From Clostridiaceae bacterium (GTDB lineage: Bacteria; Bacillota; Clostridia; Lachnospirales; Lachnospiraceae): a stretch of DNA of 64,000 bases. Every line of letters begins with the position of its first letter. Within the stretch, counting starts at the first letter, position 1. Made by a program: the position numbers and the translations under genes. The stretch covers positions 51,805 through 115,804 of the forward strand of contig QXWR01000013.1 of assembly GCA_009911065.1 (NCBI GenBank). The letters are read 5' to 3'. A model generated the notes under the pieces. That model did no database searches. It was not told the DNA's origin and saw only the letters and a list, made by a program, of their open reading frames with translations. Shown here piece after piece: positions 16,356 to 24,495 of the stretch.

Positions 16356-18209
16356 ATGGGAAGCAACATAAAAAAGATACCCAAACGGCTGACCCGCACA
16401 GTAAAAAATTATTGTTTTATCCTCCATAAAGTGTGGATGGTTGCGCCTCAATACCTGATTATGCTGATTGTCATTGCCCTGTTGGGAGCAATACTGCCTA
16501 TTTTACCGTTGTTTTTTATGGAAAAGGTATTGAACCAGCTGGTAAACAGTTCTGGTGAAATCAGGGATTATTATTGGCTGGCAGGTCTTCTTATCATGGG
16601 CGGAGCGGTGAATTTTCTTGGAAATTTCACCAGCGGACTTCGTACCTATTTATCCAATTTTGCCGTGGGCATTGTGGAAAAACATATTAATGTTCTGATT
16701 GTGGAAATTGCCTCTTCCACCGATTTGCGCTATGTCCACAGCAAAAATTATTTTGTTACCTTAGACAATGTGAGAAGGTCTCTTGGAAGAAGATGGGACA
16801 ACCTTGTGTTGGCGCCAGTCAATTTACTGGCTCATATGATAACCCTGACTGGTTTGTTTTTAATTTTAAAAAATTATCATACTTGGGTATGCCTCCTGGT
16901 AATAGGGGGAATTACCCCAAATGTGATGGTCCAAATCCGCTCCCGCGGCATGATGAATGATTTTTATGAACAGCAATTAGAAGAAAACCGAAAAATCAAT
17001 TATCTGGAAAATTTACTGACCAACCGCAGCTATGCAGGAGAACTTCGTTTGTTTCAAACCAGTCAGCCGTTTATTGGCATGTTTGAAAATCTACTGGATT
17101 CCCGGCATAAAAAGGTAAATCACCTGCGAAAAAAAGAGTTAATCTACACAAGCCTTGCGTCTATGCTGTCTTTTGGAACCATTGCTGCCTGTCAGGTGAT
17201 CATAGCCTATGATGTTTTTATGAAACATCTGCTGTTAGGACAGTGGCAACTTTACACCGGAACCATCAGCTCCATCAGTTTCAATTTAGGAGTGGTATTT
17301 AATATTATCGCAAACAGCTATGAAGAAGAACTTTTTTCCAATGTGCTCCATGAGTTTACCACAAAAACCGTCACGGTGGATGTTTCCAAAGGAGACTCTT
17401 ATGTTTCTTGTGTTCCAAAGGTCATTGAATTGGTAGATGTAGGGTTCTGCTATCCAGACTGTGACAACTTTGTGTTACGGCATATTAACCTGATAATAAA
17501 ACAAGGGGAAAAAATCGCTGTGGCAGGATTAAACGGGTCAGGAAAAACTACATTAATTAAACTGATCACCCATTTATACAGGCCCACAGAAGGAAAGATA
17601 TTATTTGATGGGGTAGATACATCAACCTATGCATTAAAAGACATCTATCAACTGTTTGGCATTGTGTTTCAGGACCATTCCCGATACGCATTTACTTTGA
17701 AAGAAAATATTGCAATGAGCGACAGAAAACATATGCATGATTCAAAACGCCTGTCCCTGGCAATGGAAAAATCCGGTGTAAATCAGCTGGAAGCTACGTT
17801 ACCCAAAGGTTGTGACACCTACTTAACAAAAGATTTTGATAAAAACGGAATCGGCGGTTTGTCCGGTGGTCAGTGGCAGAAGGTAGCCATTGCCAGAGGA
17901 TTTTTTAATGACGCTCCGATTATTATTTTTGATGAGCCAGCATCCAATCTGGACCCAATTGCAGAATATGAGATGTATCAAAAATTCATTGCTTTGTCTG
18001 AAGAAAAAACAACCATTCTGATTTCACACCGGCTGTCCAGCGCAAAAATGTCAGATAAAATTATTTTATTAGATCAGGGAACCGTTGCAGAATGTGGAAG
18101 TCATGAGGAATTGATGAAATGTAAAAAACAGTACGCTCATTTGTATGAACTGCAGGCAAACCAATATATTCAGGAAAAAAACACGCACAATCCCTTCACA
18201 ACACAATAG
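16356..18209 (+). CDS. ABC transporter, fused permease and ATPase, of the NC-peptide cluster
   Basis: A 617-residue half-transporter. The N-terminal half has about five or six membrane helices beginning PQYLIMLIVIALLG. The C-terminal ATPase has Walker A GLNGSGKTTLI (about residue 392), signature LSGGQWQKVAIARG (about 502), Walker B IIIFDEPASNLDP (about 522) and the switch His in ISHRLSSAK. It has no C39 peptidase domain at the N-terminus, so it exports without cleaving a Gly-Gly leader. As last gene of the four it is the likely exporter of the mature NC peptide, probably as a homodimer. It ends before a strong terminator. Confidence 0.88.
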   Translation: MGSNIKKIPKRLTRTVKNYCFILHKVWMVAPQYLIMLIVIALLGAILPILPLFFMEKVLNQLVNSSGEIRDYYWLAGLLIMGGAVNFLGNFTSGLRTYLSNFAVGIVEKHINVLIVEIASSTDLRYVHSKNYFVTLDNVRRSLGRRWDNLVLAPVNLLAHMITLTGLFLILKNYHTWVCLLVIGGITPNVMVQIRSRGMMNDFYEQQLEENRKINYLENLLTNRSYAGELRLFQTSQPFIGMFENLLDSRHKKVNHLRKKELIYTSLASMLSFGTIAACQVIIAYDVFMKHLLLGQWQLYTGTISSISFNLGVVFNIIANSYEEELFSNVLHEFTTKTVTVDVSKGDSYVSCVPKVIELVDVGFCYPDCDNFVLRHINLIIKQGEKIAVAGLNGSGKTTLIKLITHLYRPTEGKILFDGVDTSTYALKDIYQLFGIVFQDHSRYAFTLKENIAMSDRKHMHDSKRLSLAMEKSGVNQLEATLPKGCDTYLTKDFDKNGIGGLSGGQWQKVAIARGFFNDAPIIIFDEPASNLDPIAEYEMYQKFIALSEEKTTILISHRLSSAKMSDKIILLDQGTVAECGSHEELMKCKKQYAHLYELQANQYIQEKNTHNPFTTQ

Positions 18210-18282
18210 TCCAGATGGTTTCAGTCCCCCATAAAAACAACCGTTCCATCTTCTCTCACCAAACAAATTGGGAGAAAGCAAA

Positions 18283-18319
18283 AAAATCCGCCTGCTGCCT
18301 TTGGCAACAGACGGATTTT
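18283..18319. terminator. Bidirectional terminator between NC-peptide cluster and fba
   Basis: Arms 18283-18298 and 18304-18319 pair over 16 bases with two G-U pairs, flanked by A-runs on the left and T-runs on the right. It can serve both the plus-strand exporter gene and the minus-strand fba gene, which converge here. Confidence 0.8.
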
Positions 18320-18328
18320 ATCATAAAA

Positions 18329-19192
18329 TCATGCCTTTCCAACAGAACCAAACAGCTCCATCTTCTCTTTTACGGTCTCCTTGATTGCCGCTGCGCCGGG
18401 AGCCAGAAGCTTTCTGGGATCAAAGCCTTTGCCCTGCTGATCTTTTCCAGCCTCAATGTACTCGCGGGTAGCTGCTGCAAAGGACAGCTGGCACTCAGTA
18501 TTTACATTGATCTTTGCCACGCCAAGGTCAATGGCCTTCTTGATCATGTCAGCGGGAATCCCGGTACCGCCATGAAGCACCAGAGGCATATCGCCAGTCT
18601 TCTCCTGAATGGCTGCCAGAGTGTCAAAGCTAAGTCCCTGCCAGTTCTCAGGATATTTGCCATGAATGTTGCCAATGCCTGCCGCCAGGAAATCAATGCC
18701 CAGGTCTGCAATCGCCTTGCACTCGTTGGGATCTGCACATTCCCCTGCGCCTACCACGCCGTCTTCCTCGCCGCCGATAGAGCCAACCTCTGCCTCAATG
18801 GACAGCCCCATGGCATGAGCAACCTTTACCAGCTCTCTGGTCTTTTCCACATTCTCTTCAATGGGATAATGAGAGCCGTCAAACATAATGGAAGAAAAGC
18901 CTGCTTTAATGCACTTATAGCAGCCCTCATACGTACCGTGATCCAGATGCAGAGCCACCGGAACGGTAATATTCATCTCTTCAATCATGGCCTTCACCAT
19001 AGCGGTTACGGTCTTAAATCCGGTCATATACTTGCCGGCGCCCTCAGACACACCCAGAATCACAGGGGAATTTAACTCCTGTGCTGTGGCCAGAATCGCT
19101 TTGGTCCACTCCAGGTTATTGATGTTGAACTGTCCCACTGCGTAGTGTCCTGCTTTCGCTTTTTTAAGCATTTCTGTTGCAGATACTAACAT
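18329..19192 (-). CDS. fba: Class II fructose-bisphosphate aldolase
   Basis: A 287-residue zinc-dependent aldolase of glycolysis, cleaving fructose-1,6-bisphosphate to dihydroxyacetone phosphate and glyceraldehyde-3-phosphate. Family features: GQFNINNLEW near the N-terminus, ALHLDHGTYEGCYKCIK with the catalytic Asp and zinc His, MFDGSHYPIEENVEKT, EAEVGSIGGEEDG, and LHGGTGIPADMIKKAI with another zinc His. Length fits FbaA-type enzymes. It seems to be transcribed alone: a TATAAT lies upstream and a terminator follows. A related tagatose-bisphosphate aldolase is possible, but nothing in the neighbourhood points to tagatose. Confidence 0.93.
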   Translation of the reverse strand: MLVSATEMLKKAKAGHYAVGQFNINNLEWTKAILATAQELNSPVILGVSEGAGKYMTGFKTVTAMVKAMIEEMNITVPVALHLDHGTYEGCYKCIKAGFSSIMFDGSHYPIEENVEKTRELVKVAHAMGLSIEAEVGSIGGEEDGVVGAGECADPNECKAIADLGIDFLAAGIGNIHGKYPENWQGLSFDTLAAIQEKTGDMPLVLHGGTGIPADMIKKAIDLGVAKINVNTECQLSFAAATREYIEAGKDQQGKGFDPRKLLAPGAAAIKETVKEKMELFGSVGKA

Positions 19193-19348
19193 TTCCTAAT
19201 CCTCCATTTCATCCTTTATACTCCCATGTGTCCCCACTTATGGGAGGCACAGACCCCAGCCTGTACCATTATGGAATATTATACCCCATTTTTTCCAGTT
19301 TGTGTAGTGTAACTTTTCACAATCTTTCCTGCCTGTTTTCGGTGCTTG

Positions 19349-20839
19349 TCACAGTCCAAGAATCTCGGCTACCACAGCTTCCATCTCATCCCGGTCGCAC
19401 TCCCGCCTGTGACGGATCTCGGCATTGCGGATTTCCTCCACTGCACGGGGAATCTTCACTCCGGATAGCTTATTCATCTGATCAATGGATGCAAATTCAT
19501 CTTTTTCATCCACATTCCCCAAAACAGCTGCCATTACGCTATGGGAAAATTTATAAGGACTCGCTGTGGATGCAATCACAGTCGGAGTGAGATCGTTTGT
19601 TTCCTTCACATACTTTTGATACACTCCGGAAGCCACTCCTGTATGGGTATCAATCAAATATCCCGTTTGATCAAACAATCGTTTGATCTCTTCCCGGTTC
19701 TCCTCCTCTGTGGCATATCCGCCCCAAAAATCAGCCATCTTCTGTTGCATCTTTTCAGTGATTGTATAGTACCCTGTCTCTCCCAGCTGTTCCATGCGCT
19801 TTTTATTCTCCTGGGCATCACAGTCTGCCCCAAGATAAATCAGCCGTTCTAAGTTGCTGGAAATCAAAATATCCATAGAGGGAGAGCTGGTAAGGATAAA
19901 TTCTCTTTTCTTATCATAAACGCCGGTCCGGAAGAAATCGTAAAGCACCTTATTGTCATTGGAAGCACAGATGAGGGTTTTTATTGGCAGCCCCATCTGT
20001 TTGGCAAAATATGCCGCCAGAATATTTCCAAAGTTGCCTGTTGGCACCGCCACATTGATCTCATCCCCGCAATTTATTTTCTTATTCTGAATCATCTTTC
20101 CATAAGCATATACATAGTAGGCCACTTGAGGCACCAGTCTTCCTATGTTGATGGAATTGGCAGAAGAAAGCTGAAAACCTTTTGCTCCAAGACGTTTTCC
20201 AAATTCCAAATCCCCGAAAATCTTTTTTACCCCGGTCTGAGCGTCATCAAAATTGCCGTGAATCGCCACAACTGCCGTGTTATCTCCTTTTTGAGTCACC
20301 ATCTGCAGCTCCTGTACCCGGCTGACTCCTCCCTTGGGATAAAACACAATAATCCGTGTCCCTGGTACATCTGCAAATCCGGCCATAGCTGCCTTTCCCG
20401 TATCTCCGGAAGTGGCCGTCAAAATTACAATCTCATTCTCCACCTGATTTTTCTTCCCAGCTGTGGTCATCAAATAGGGCAATATGGACAAAGCCATGTC
20501 CTTAAAAGCAATGGTACTGCCATGAAACAGCTCCAAATAGGAAACCCCATCCGCTTCCCGAAGAGGCGCAATCTCTTTTGTATCAAACTTACTGTCATAG
20601 GCACTGTTAATACAATACTTCAGCTCTTCTTCCGTGTAATCCGTCAAAAAAAGCCGCATTACTTCATAAGCTGTCTCCTGGTAGGACATTCCTGCCAGCT
20701 GTTCTAAGGAAACCTCCAGCTTTGGTATCTCAGTCGGCATATACAAACCGCCATCTTCTGCCAGCCCTTTCAAAATGGCCATAGAAGCTGTAAGCCCCTT
20801 TTCCCCGCCTCTGGTACTTTGATAGGATAGATTTGCCAT
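19349..20839 (-). CDS. thrC: Threonine synthase
   Basis: A 496-residue PLP enzyme converting O-phosphohomoserine to threonine. It starts with the long-form threonine synthase N-terminus (NLSYQSTRGGEKGLTASMAI), has the PLP lysine in HGSTIAFKDMALS, the cofactor-binding TATSGDTGKAA and the later AVPTGNFGNILAAYFAK. Length and the N-terminal domain match the fungal/clostridial class rather than the short Bacillus form. It is separate from hom and thrB here. A promoter lies about 70 bases upstream, divergent from the amino-acid transporter operon. Confidence 0.94.
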   Translation of the reverse strand: MANLSYQSTRGGEKGLTASMAILKGLAEDGGLYMPTEIPKLEVSLEQLAGMSYQETAYEVMRLFLTDYTEEELKYCINSAYDSKFDTKEIAPLREADGVSYLELFHGSTIAFKDMALSILPYLMTTAGKKNQVENEIVILTATSGDTGKAAMAGFADVPGTRIIVFYPKGGVSRVQELQMVTQKGDNTAVVAIHGNFDDAQTGVKKIFGDLEFGKRLGAKGFQLSSANSINIGRLVPQVAYYVYAYGKMIQNKKINCGDEINVAVPTGNFGNILAAYFAKQMGLPIKTLICASNDNKVLYDFFRTGVYDKKREFILTSSPSMDILISSNLERLIYLGADCDAQENKKRMEQLGETGYYTITEKMQQKMADFWGGYATEEENREEIKRLFDQTGYLIDTHTGVASGVYQKYVKETNDLTPTVIASTASPYKFSHSVMAAVLGNVDEKDEFASIDQMNKLSGVKIPRAVEEIRNAEIRHRRECDRDEMEAVVAEILGL

Positions 20840-20904
20840 AATCTTTGATTCCTCTCTTCGTTTTATAATATAATTTGTTTTTTACATGGATGTTTTCGTG
20901 GTAA

Positions 20905-20933
20905 ATTGTAACACACTTTAATTTCTCACGCAA
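20905..20933 (-). promoter_or_regulatory. Putative thrC promoter
   Basis: TTGCGT (20933-20928) and TACAAT (20910-20905) on the minus strand with a 17-base spacer, about 65 bases before the thrC start. Confidence 0.5.
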
Positions 20934-21039
20934 GTACACAACCATGGAGAAGAATGCAGAAATCTGTCTAAAAAACCAACTCACAACTAAATAGTTGTAG
21001 TCAAAACAATAAAAATATTGTATTTTTTCAAAAAACCTA

Positions 21040-21068
21040 TTGACTTTTCCTTCTCATAGGCATATAAT
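21040..21068 (+). promoter_or_regulatory. Promoter of the amino-acid ABC transporter operon
   Basis: TTGACT at 21040-21045 and a perfect TATAAT at 21063-21068, 17 bases apart. Transcription should start near 21075, leaving a leader of about 110 bases with potential structure. Confidence 0.75.
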
Positions 21069-21089
21069 GCAGAAAACGATTTAAAACTG

Positions 21090-21165
21090 CACTACGACAA
21101 AGTGAGCAACGGCGCTCGGACACATCCCCTTTCCCAAGGGGACGTTGACGGCGCATTTTTTTATT
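21090..21165 (+). promoter_or_regulatory. Structured leader of the amino-acid transporter operon (possible attenuator)
   Basis: Several short helices compete here. GAGC and GCTC can pair around AACGGC. CAACG can instead pair with CGTTG enclosing CCCC/GGGG, and GCGCTC can pair with GA-GCGC (two-base bulge) just before seven T residues, which would act as a terminator. The ribosome site of the first gene follows directly. No known riboswitch class fits by eye. Confidence 0.4.
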
Positions 21166-21183
21166 CGGAAAGGCGGTATGAAT

Positions 21184-21906
21184 ATGATAAAAGTAGAAAA
21201 TCTGAAAAAGAATTTTGGCAGCCTGGAAGTTTTAAAGGATATTAACCTGACGGTGGAAGAGGGAGAAAAACTGGTTATTATCGGACCTTCTGGCAGCGGC
21301 AAAAGCACGTTGATCCGTTGTATGAATTATCTGGAAGAGCCGACTGCCGGAGATGTGTACATCAATGATCACCTGCTGACAAAAAAGAACCGGGGAGAGA
21401 TGGCAAAGAACTATTCGTCCATGGTTTTTCAGCAATTTAACCTTTATCCCCATATGACGGTTTTGCAAAATCTCACCTTAGCTCCGATTAAACTGCAGAA
21501 AGTACCGAAAAAAGAAGCGGAGGAGACAGCTATGAAATATCTGGAACGAGTTGGTCTTGCCGATAAGGCAGACGCCTATCCTCAGAATCTGTCCGGCGGA
21601 CAGCAACAGCGTGTAGCCATTGCCCGCGCCTTGTGTACCAAGCAAAAACTGATTTTGTTTGATGAACCGACCAGCGCTCTGGACCCGGAGATGGTTCAGG
21701 AAGTTTTGGATGTTATGATCGGTCTTTCTTCGGAGAACATCACCATGGTATGTGTCACCCATGAGATGGGATTTGCAAGACAGGTGGCAGATCGGGTGAT
21801 TTTTATGGATGACGGCACCATTGTAGAAGAAGGCACGCCGGAACACTTTTTCACCAATCCGGAAAACGAACGCACCAAAGCATTTTTAAGTAAGATTCTT
21901 CACTGA
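21184..21906 (+). CDS. Polar amino-acid ABC transporter, ATP-binding protein
   Basis: About 240 residues, GlnQ/HisP type. It has Walker [17 protein letters not shown]-loop [15 protein letters not shown], signature [15 protein letters not shown], Walker [16 protein letters not shown] and switch His in [10 protein letters not shown]. The start is taken as the second of two close ATGs (21184, [12 protein letters not shown]), 7 bases after AGGCGG; 21178 is the alternative. It energises uptake of a polar amino acid together with the binding protein and two permeases downstream. A hairpin lies between it and the binding protein gene. Confidence 0.93.
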   Translation: MIKVENLKKNFGSLEVLKDINLTVEEGEKLVIIGPSGSGKSTLIRCMNYLEEPTAGDVYINDHLLTKKNRGEMAKNYSSMVFQQFNLYPHMTVLQNLTLAPIKLQKVPKKEAEETAMKYLERVGLADKADAYPQNLSGGQQQRVAIARALCTKQKLILFDEPTSALDPEMVQEVLDVMIGLSSENITMVCVTHEMGFARQVADRVIFMDDGTIVEEGTPEHFFTNPENERTKAFLSKILH

Positions 21907-21916
21907 GGTTTTTCTT

Positions 21917-21972
21917 ACAGCCTTAGAGCGTGTCTGAAAATTCATTCCCGCCATCTGCACACTCTAGGCTGT
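21917..21972 (+). repeat. Imperfect hairpin containing dispersed 15-mer, copy 2
   Basis: Left arm 21917-21933 and right arm 21959-21972 pair as ACAGCC...GTGT with ACAC...GGCTGT, with small bulges. The left part includes the reverse complement of TTCAGACACGCTCTA (21924-21938), shared with 4398 and 53494. It sits between ATPase and binding-protein genes and could adjust their relative expression. Confidence 0.55.
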
Positions 21973-22013
21973 GCTGCATATATTGTTTCATTTTTTAGAG
22001 GAGGAAAAGGATT

Positions 22014-22934
22014 ATGAAAAAAAACATTGCAAAAACAGGCTCTCTTATCATGGCAGCTGCTCTCACGCTTTCTGCCGCCCTGACTGGCTGCGGCAGCTCG
22101 GATTCCAAAACAGAGACTACCGTTGCTGCCACCACCGCCAAAGATGCTGCTGACGCGAAAACAGATGGAACGGCAGATTCCGATTCTTCCGGAGATGCCA
22201 GTGCAGATGTCCAGAAAATTAAGGATGCGGGAGTCTTAAAAGTAGGCACGAAAGTGGATGTCCCAAAATTTGGTCTTCAAAACACTGCAACCGGGGAGAT
22301 GGAAGGCTTTGAGGTAGATCTGGCCTATGAGATTGCAGGTAAAATTTTCGGATGCACGGCTGCTGAAGCCAAGGAGAAAAAACTGGTTGCTTTCCAGGGC
22401 GTTACAGCCAAGACCCGCGGTCCCCTTCTGGACAATGGGGAGGTTGATCTGGTCATCGCCACTTACACCATCACAGAGGAGAGAAAAGAAAGCTGGAATT
22501 TCTCTGACCCCTACTACACAGACGCAGTTGGCCTTCTGGTTCTGAAAGATTCTGGAATTACCTCCTGCGCAGACCTGGACGGCAAAATCATCGCTGTATC
22601 TCAAGGCTCCACTACCAAAAAGGTATTTCAGGAATATTTAGATGAGCAGGGCATTGACGTAAAACCGGAATTTGAAGAGTTCGACGGCTATCCTTCTATG
22701 GCTGCTGCTCTGTCTGCAAAAAATGTAGACGTATTTTCCGTGGACCGTGCTATTCTGGCTGGTTATAATGACGATACTACGATTATCCTGGAAGACCGTT
22801 TCGCAGAACAAGATTACGGCGTAGCTTCCAAACTGGATAACAAGGGTCTGGCTGCCCTGGTCAATGAGGTTGTCACAGACTTAAAGAGCAGCGGCACGAT
22901 TGACCAAATGCTGAAAGATTGGGGAATCGAATAG
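22014..22934 (+). CDS. Amino-acid ABC transporter substrate-binding lipoprotein
   Basis: A 306-residue extracellular solute-binding protein. It has a signal peptide with lipobox LTGC (Cys about residue 25), followed by a roughly 35-residue Ser/Thr/Ala/Asp linker. The SBP family 3 domain follows: GVLKVGTKVDVPKFG, EGFEVDLAYEIAGKIFG, VDLVIATYTITEERKE and VSQGSTTKKVFQEYL. It delivers a polar amino acid to the two permeases downstream. Acidic or amide amino acids are common for this type, but the ligand cannot be read from sequence. Ribosome site GAGGAGG upstream of the ATG. Confidence 0.93.
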   Translation: MKKNIAKTGSLIMAAALTLSAALTGCGSSDSKTETTVAATTAKDAADAKTDGTADSDSSGDASADVQKIKDAGVLKVGTKVDVPKFGLQNTATGEMEGFEVDLAYEIAGKIFGCTAAEAKEKKLVAFQGVTAKTRGPLLDNGEVDLVIATYTITEERKESWNFSDPYYTDAVGLLVLKDSGITSCADLDGKIIAVSQGSTTKKVFQEYLDEQGIDVKPEFEEFDGYPSMAAALSAKNVDVFSVDRAILAGYNDDTTIILEDRFAEQDYGVASKLDNKGLAALVNEVVTDLKSSGTIDQMLKDWGIE

Positions 22935-22937
22935 CTT

Positions 22938-23645
22938 ATGATGAAAGATCTGTTTGATGTAAAACGATGGGAAGCTTTTTTTAAAGTGCTTCCCACGGAA
23001 TACATACCAGGTTTTATCATGACATTAAAGGTGGCGCTGGCAGGACTCCTGCTGGCGCTCGTGCTTGGTATCATCTTTGGTATGCTTTCCACTATGAAAA
23101 ACCGCTTGTGCCGGTTTCTGTCCAGAGTCTATGTGGAATTTTTCCAGAACACCCCTCTGGTTGTTCAGGTTTTTTTCTACTATAACTGTCTTCCCTTTGT
23201 CATTGGAGGAAGGGTTCCTAAGTTTGTACTTGGCGTCATAGGCGTAGGAATCTACCACGGAGCCTACATATCGGAAGTCATCCGCACTGGCATTGAGGCT
23301 GTGCCAAGAGGTCAGTTTGACGCTGCCTATTCTCAGGGTTTTAGTTACCTTCAGACCATGCAGTATATCATTCTGCCTCAAACGATGAAGATCATCCTTC
23401 CGCCTTTGACCAATCAGGCCCTAAACCTGGTGAAAAATACGTCTGTTCTTGCCATGGTAGCTGGTATGGACCTGATGTACCATGCCGATTCCTGGGGTGG
23501 AGACCGGAATTTCTTTATTCAGGCATACCTTCCCTGTGCGCTCTTATACTTTGCCATCTGTTATCCTTTGGCAAAGCTGGCCCGCTTTCTGGAAATCCGC
23601 GCCAAGCAGGTTCCCAAACTCAAAAAACGGAAGGGGGTGGCCTGA
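22938..23645 (+). CDS. Amino-acid ABC transporter permease (first)
   Basis: A 235-residue HisM/GlnP-type permease with about five helices. Hallmarks are VEFFQNTPLVVQVFF, the EAA-loop region GIEAVPRGQFDAAYSQGFS and QTMKIILPPLTNQ, which contacts the ATPase. It begins 3 bases after the binding-protein stop and ends directly against the second permease. The pair should form the heterodimeric membrane channel. Confidence 0.93.
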   Translation: MMKDLFDVKRWEAFFKVLPTEYIPGFIMTLKVALAGLLLALVLGIIFGMLSTMKNRLCRFLSRVYVEFFQNTPLVVQVFFYYNCLPFVIGGRVPKFVLGVIGVGIYHGAYISEVIRTGIEAVPRGQFDAAYSQGFSYLQTMQYIILPQTMKIILPPLTNQALNLVKNTSVLAMVAGMDLMYHADSWGGDRNFFIQAYLPCALLYFAICYPLAKLARFLEIRAKQVPKLKKRKGVA

Positions 23646-24317
23646 ATGGGACAGATTCTTGCAACCATATTTACAAAAGCCAATTTTCTGTTTATGATGC
23701 AGGGATTGGGGCTGACCATTGTCATCGCCCTGTGTTCCATTGTACTTAGCCTGTTCTTCGGAACGATTTTGGCTATGATCCGGCATTTTTGCAATGGAAA
23801 GCTGGCATTTCTCTCCTGGCTTGCCAGCGCTTACACGGAATTTTTCCGCTGTACCCCAAATGTGCTCTGGATTTTGTGGATTCGCTTTACCATGAAAGGA
23901 GACCCTTTGGTAAAAGCTATTTTTGCCATCACCCTTTTCACCACAGCTGTCATGGCAGAGATCGTCCGAGGCGGCTTAAATGGCATTCCCAAAGGCCAGT
24001 TTGAGGGAGCTGCCTCTCAGGGCTTTAGCTTTTGGCAGACCATGTTTTACATCGTGCTTCCTCAGACCTACAAAAGCATTATCCCTGCCATGCTTTCTCA
24101 GGTAATCACTGTAATTAAAGATACTTCCTTCCTGAAAGCGGTTGATATTGCAGAGTTTATGCGAAATTGCTCCATTGTCATGGCGCCCCTGCGCACTCCG
24201 GCCGAGATTATTACCCTCTATGGTTTTATCGCCCTGACCTACTTTGTCATTTGCTTTGCTTTGTCCTGTACTGTGCGGTATTACCAGAAACGAATACAGG
24301 CAGGAGTAGTCCGGTAA
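23646..24317 (+). CDS. Amino-acid ABC transporter permease (second)
   Basis: A 223-residue permease of the same HisM/GlnP family as its upstream neighbour. It has YTEFFRCTPNVLWILWIRF, the EAA-type loop GGLNGIPKGQFEGAASQGFS and QTYKSIIPAMLSQV. The start overlaps the end of the previous gene region, with AAGGGGGTGG as ribosome site. Last gene of the four-gene operon, followed by a strong terminator. Confidence 0.93.
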   Translation: MGQILATIFTKANFLFMMQGLGLTIVIALCSIVLSLFFGTILAMIRHFCNGKLAFLSWLASAYTEFFRCTPNVLWILWIRFTMKGDPLVKAIFAITLFTTAVMAEIVRGGLNGIPKGQFEGAASQGFSFWQTMFYIVLPQTYKSIIPAMLSQVITVIKDTSFLKAVDIAEFMRNCSIVMAPLRTPAEIITLYGFIALTYFVICFALSCTVRYYQKRIQAGVVR

Positions 24318-24403
24318 CGCTTTTTCAATCTGTCAAATGCACTTTTTCATTTAAGGAAATTTTATCCAAAGGAAAAAGGCGCAGCAAGCTGCATTGACAC
24401 AAT

Positions 24404-24451
24404 AAAAAGAGACCATGCCTTTTGGTTTCCCTTGCGGCATGGTCTCTTTTT
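24404..24451. terminator. Bidirectional terminator between amino-acid transporter and phosphoglucomutase
   Basis: Perfect 16-bp stem (24404-24419 with 24436-24451), A-run on the left and T-run on the right, between converging genes. Confidence 0.88.
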
Positions 24452-24495
24452 TCATTCCATCTGTCTGCCCCTCTTGGGACAAATCAATCCATTCT

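Noticed and set aside
21075..21170. Guanidine-III-like or mini-ykkC riboswitch
   Set aside because: Only ACGGCGC-type fragments match; the required pseudoknot or paired ACGR loops are absent.
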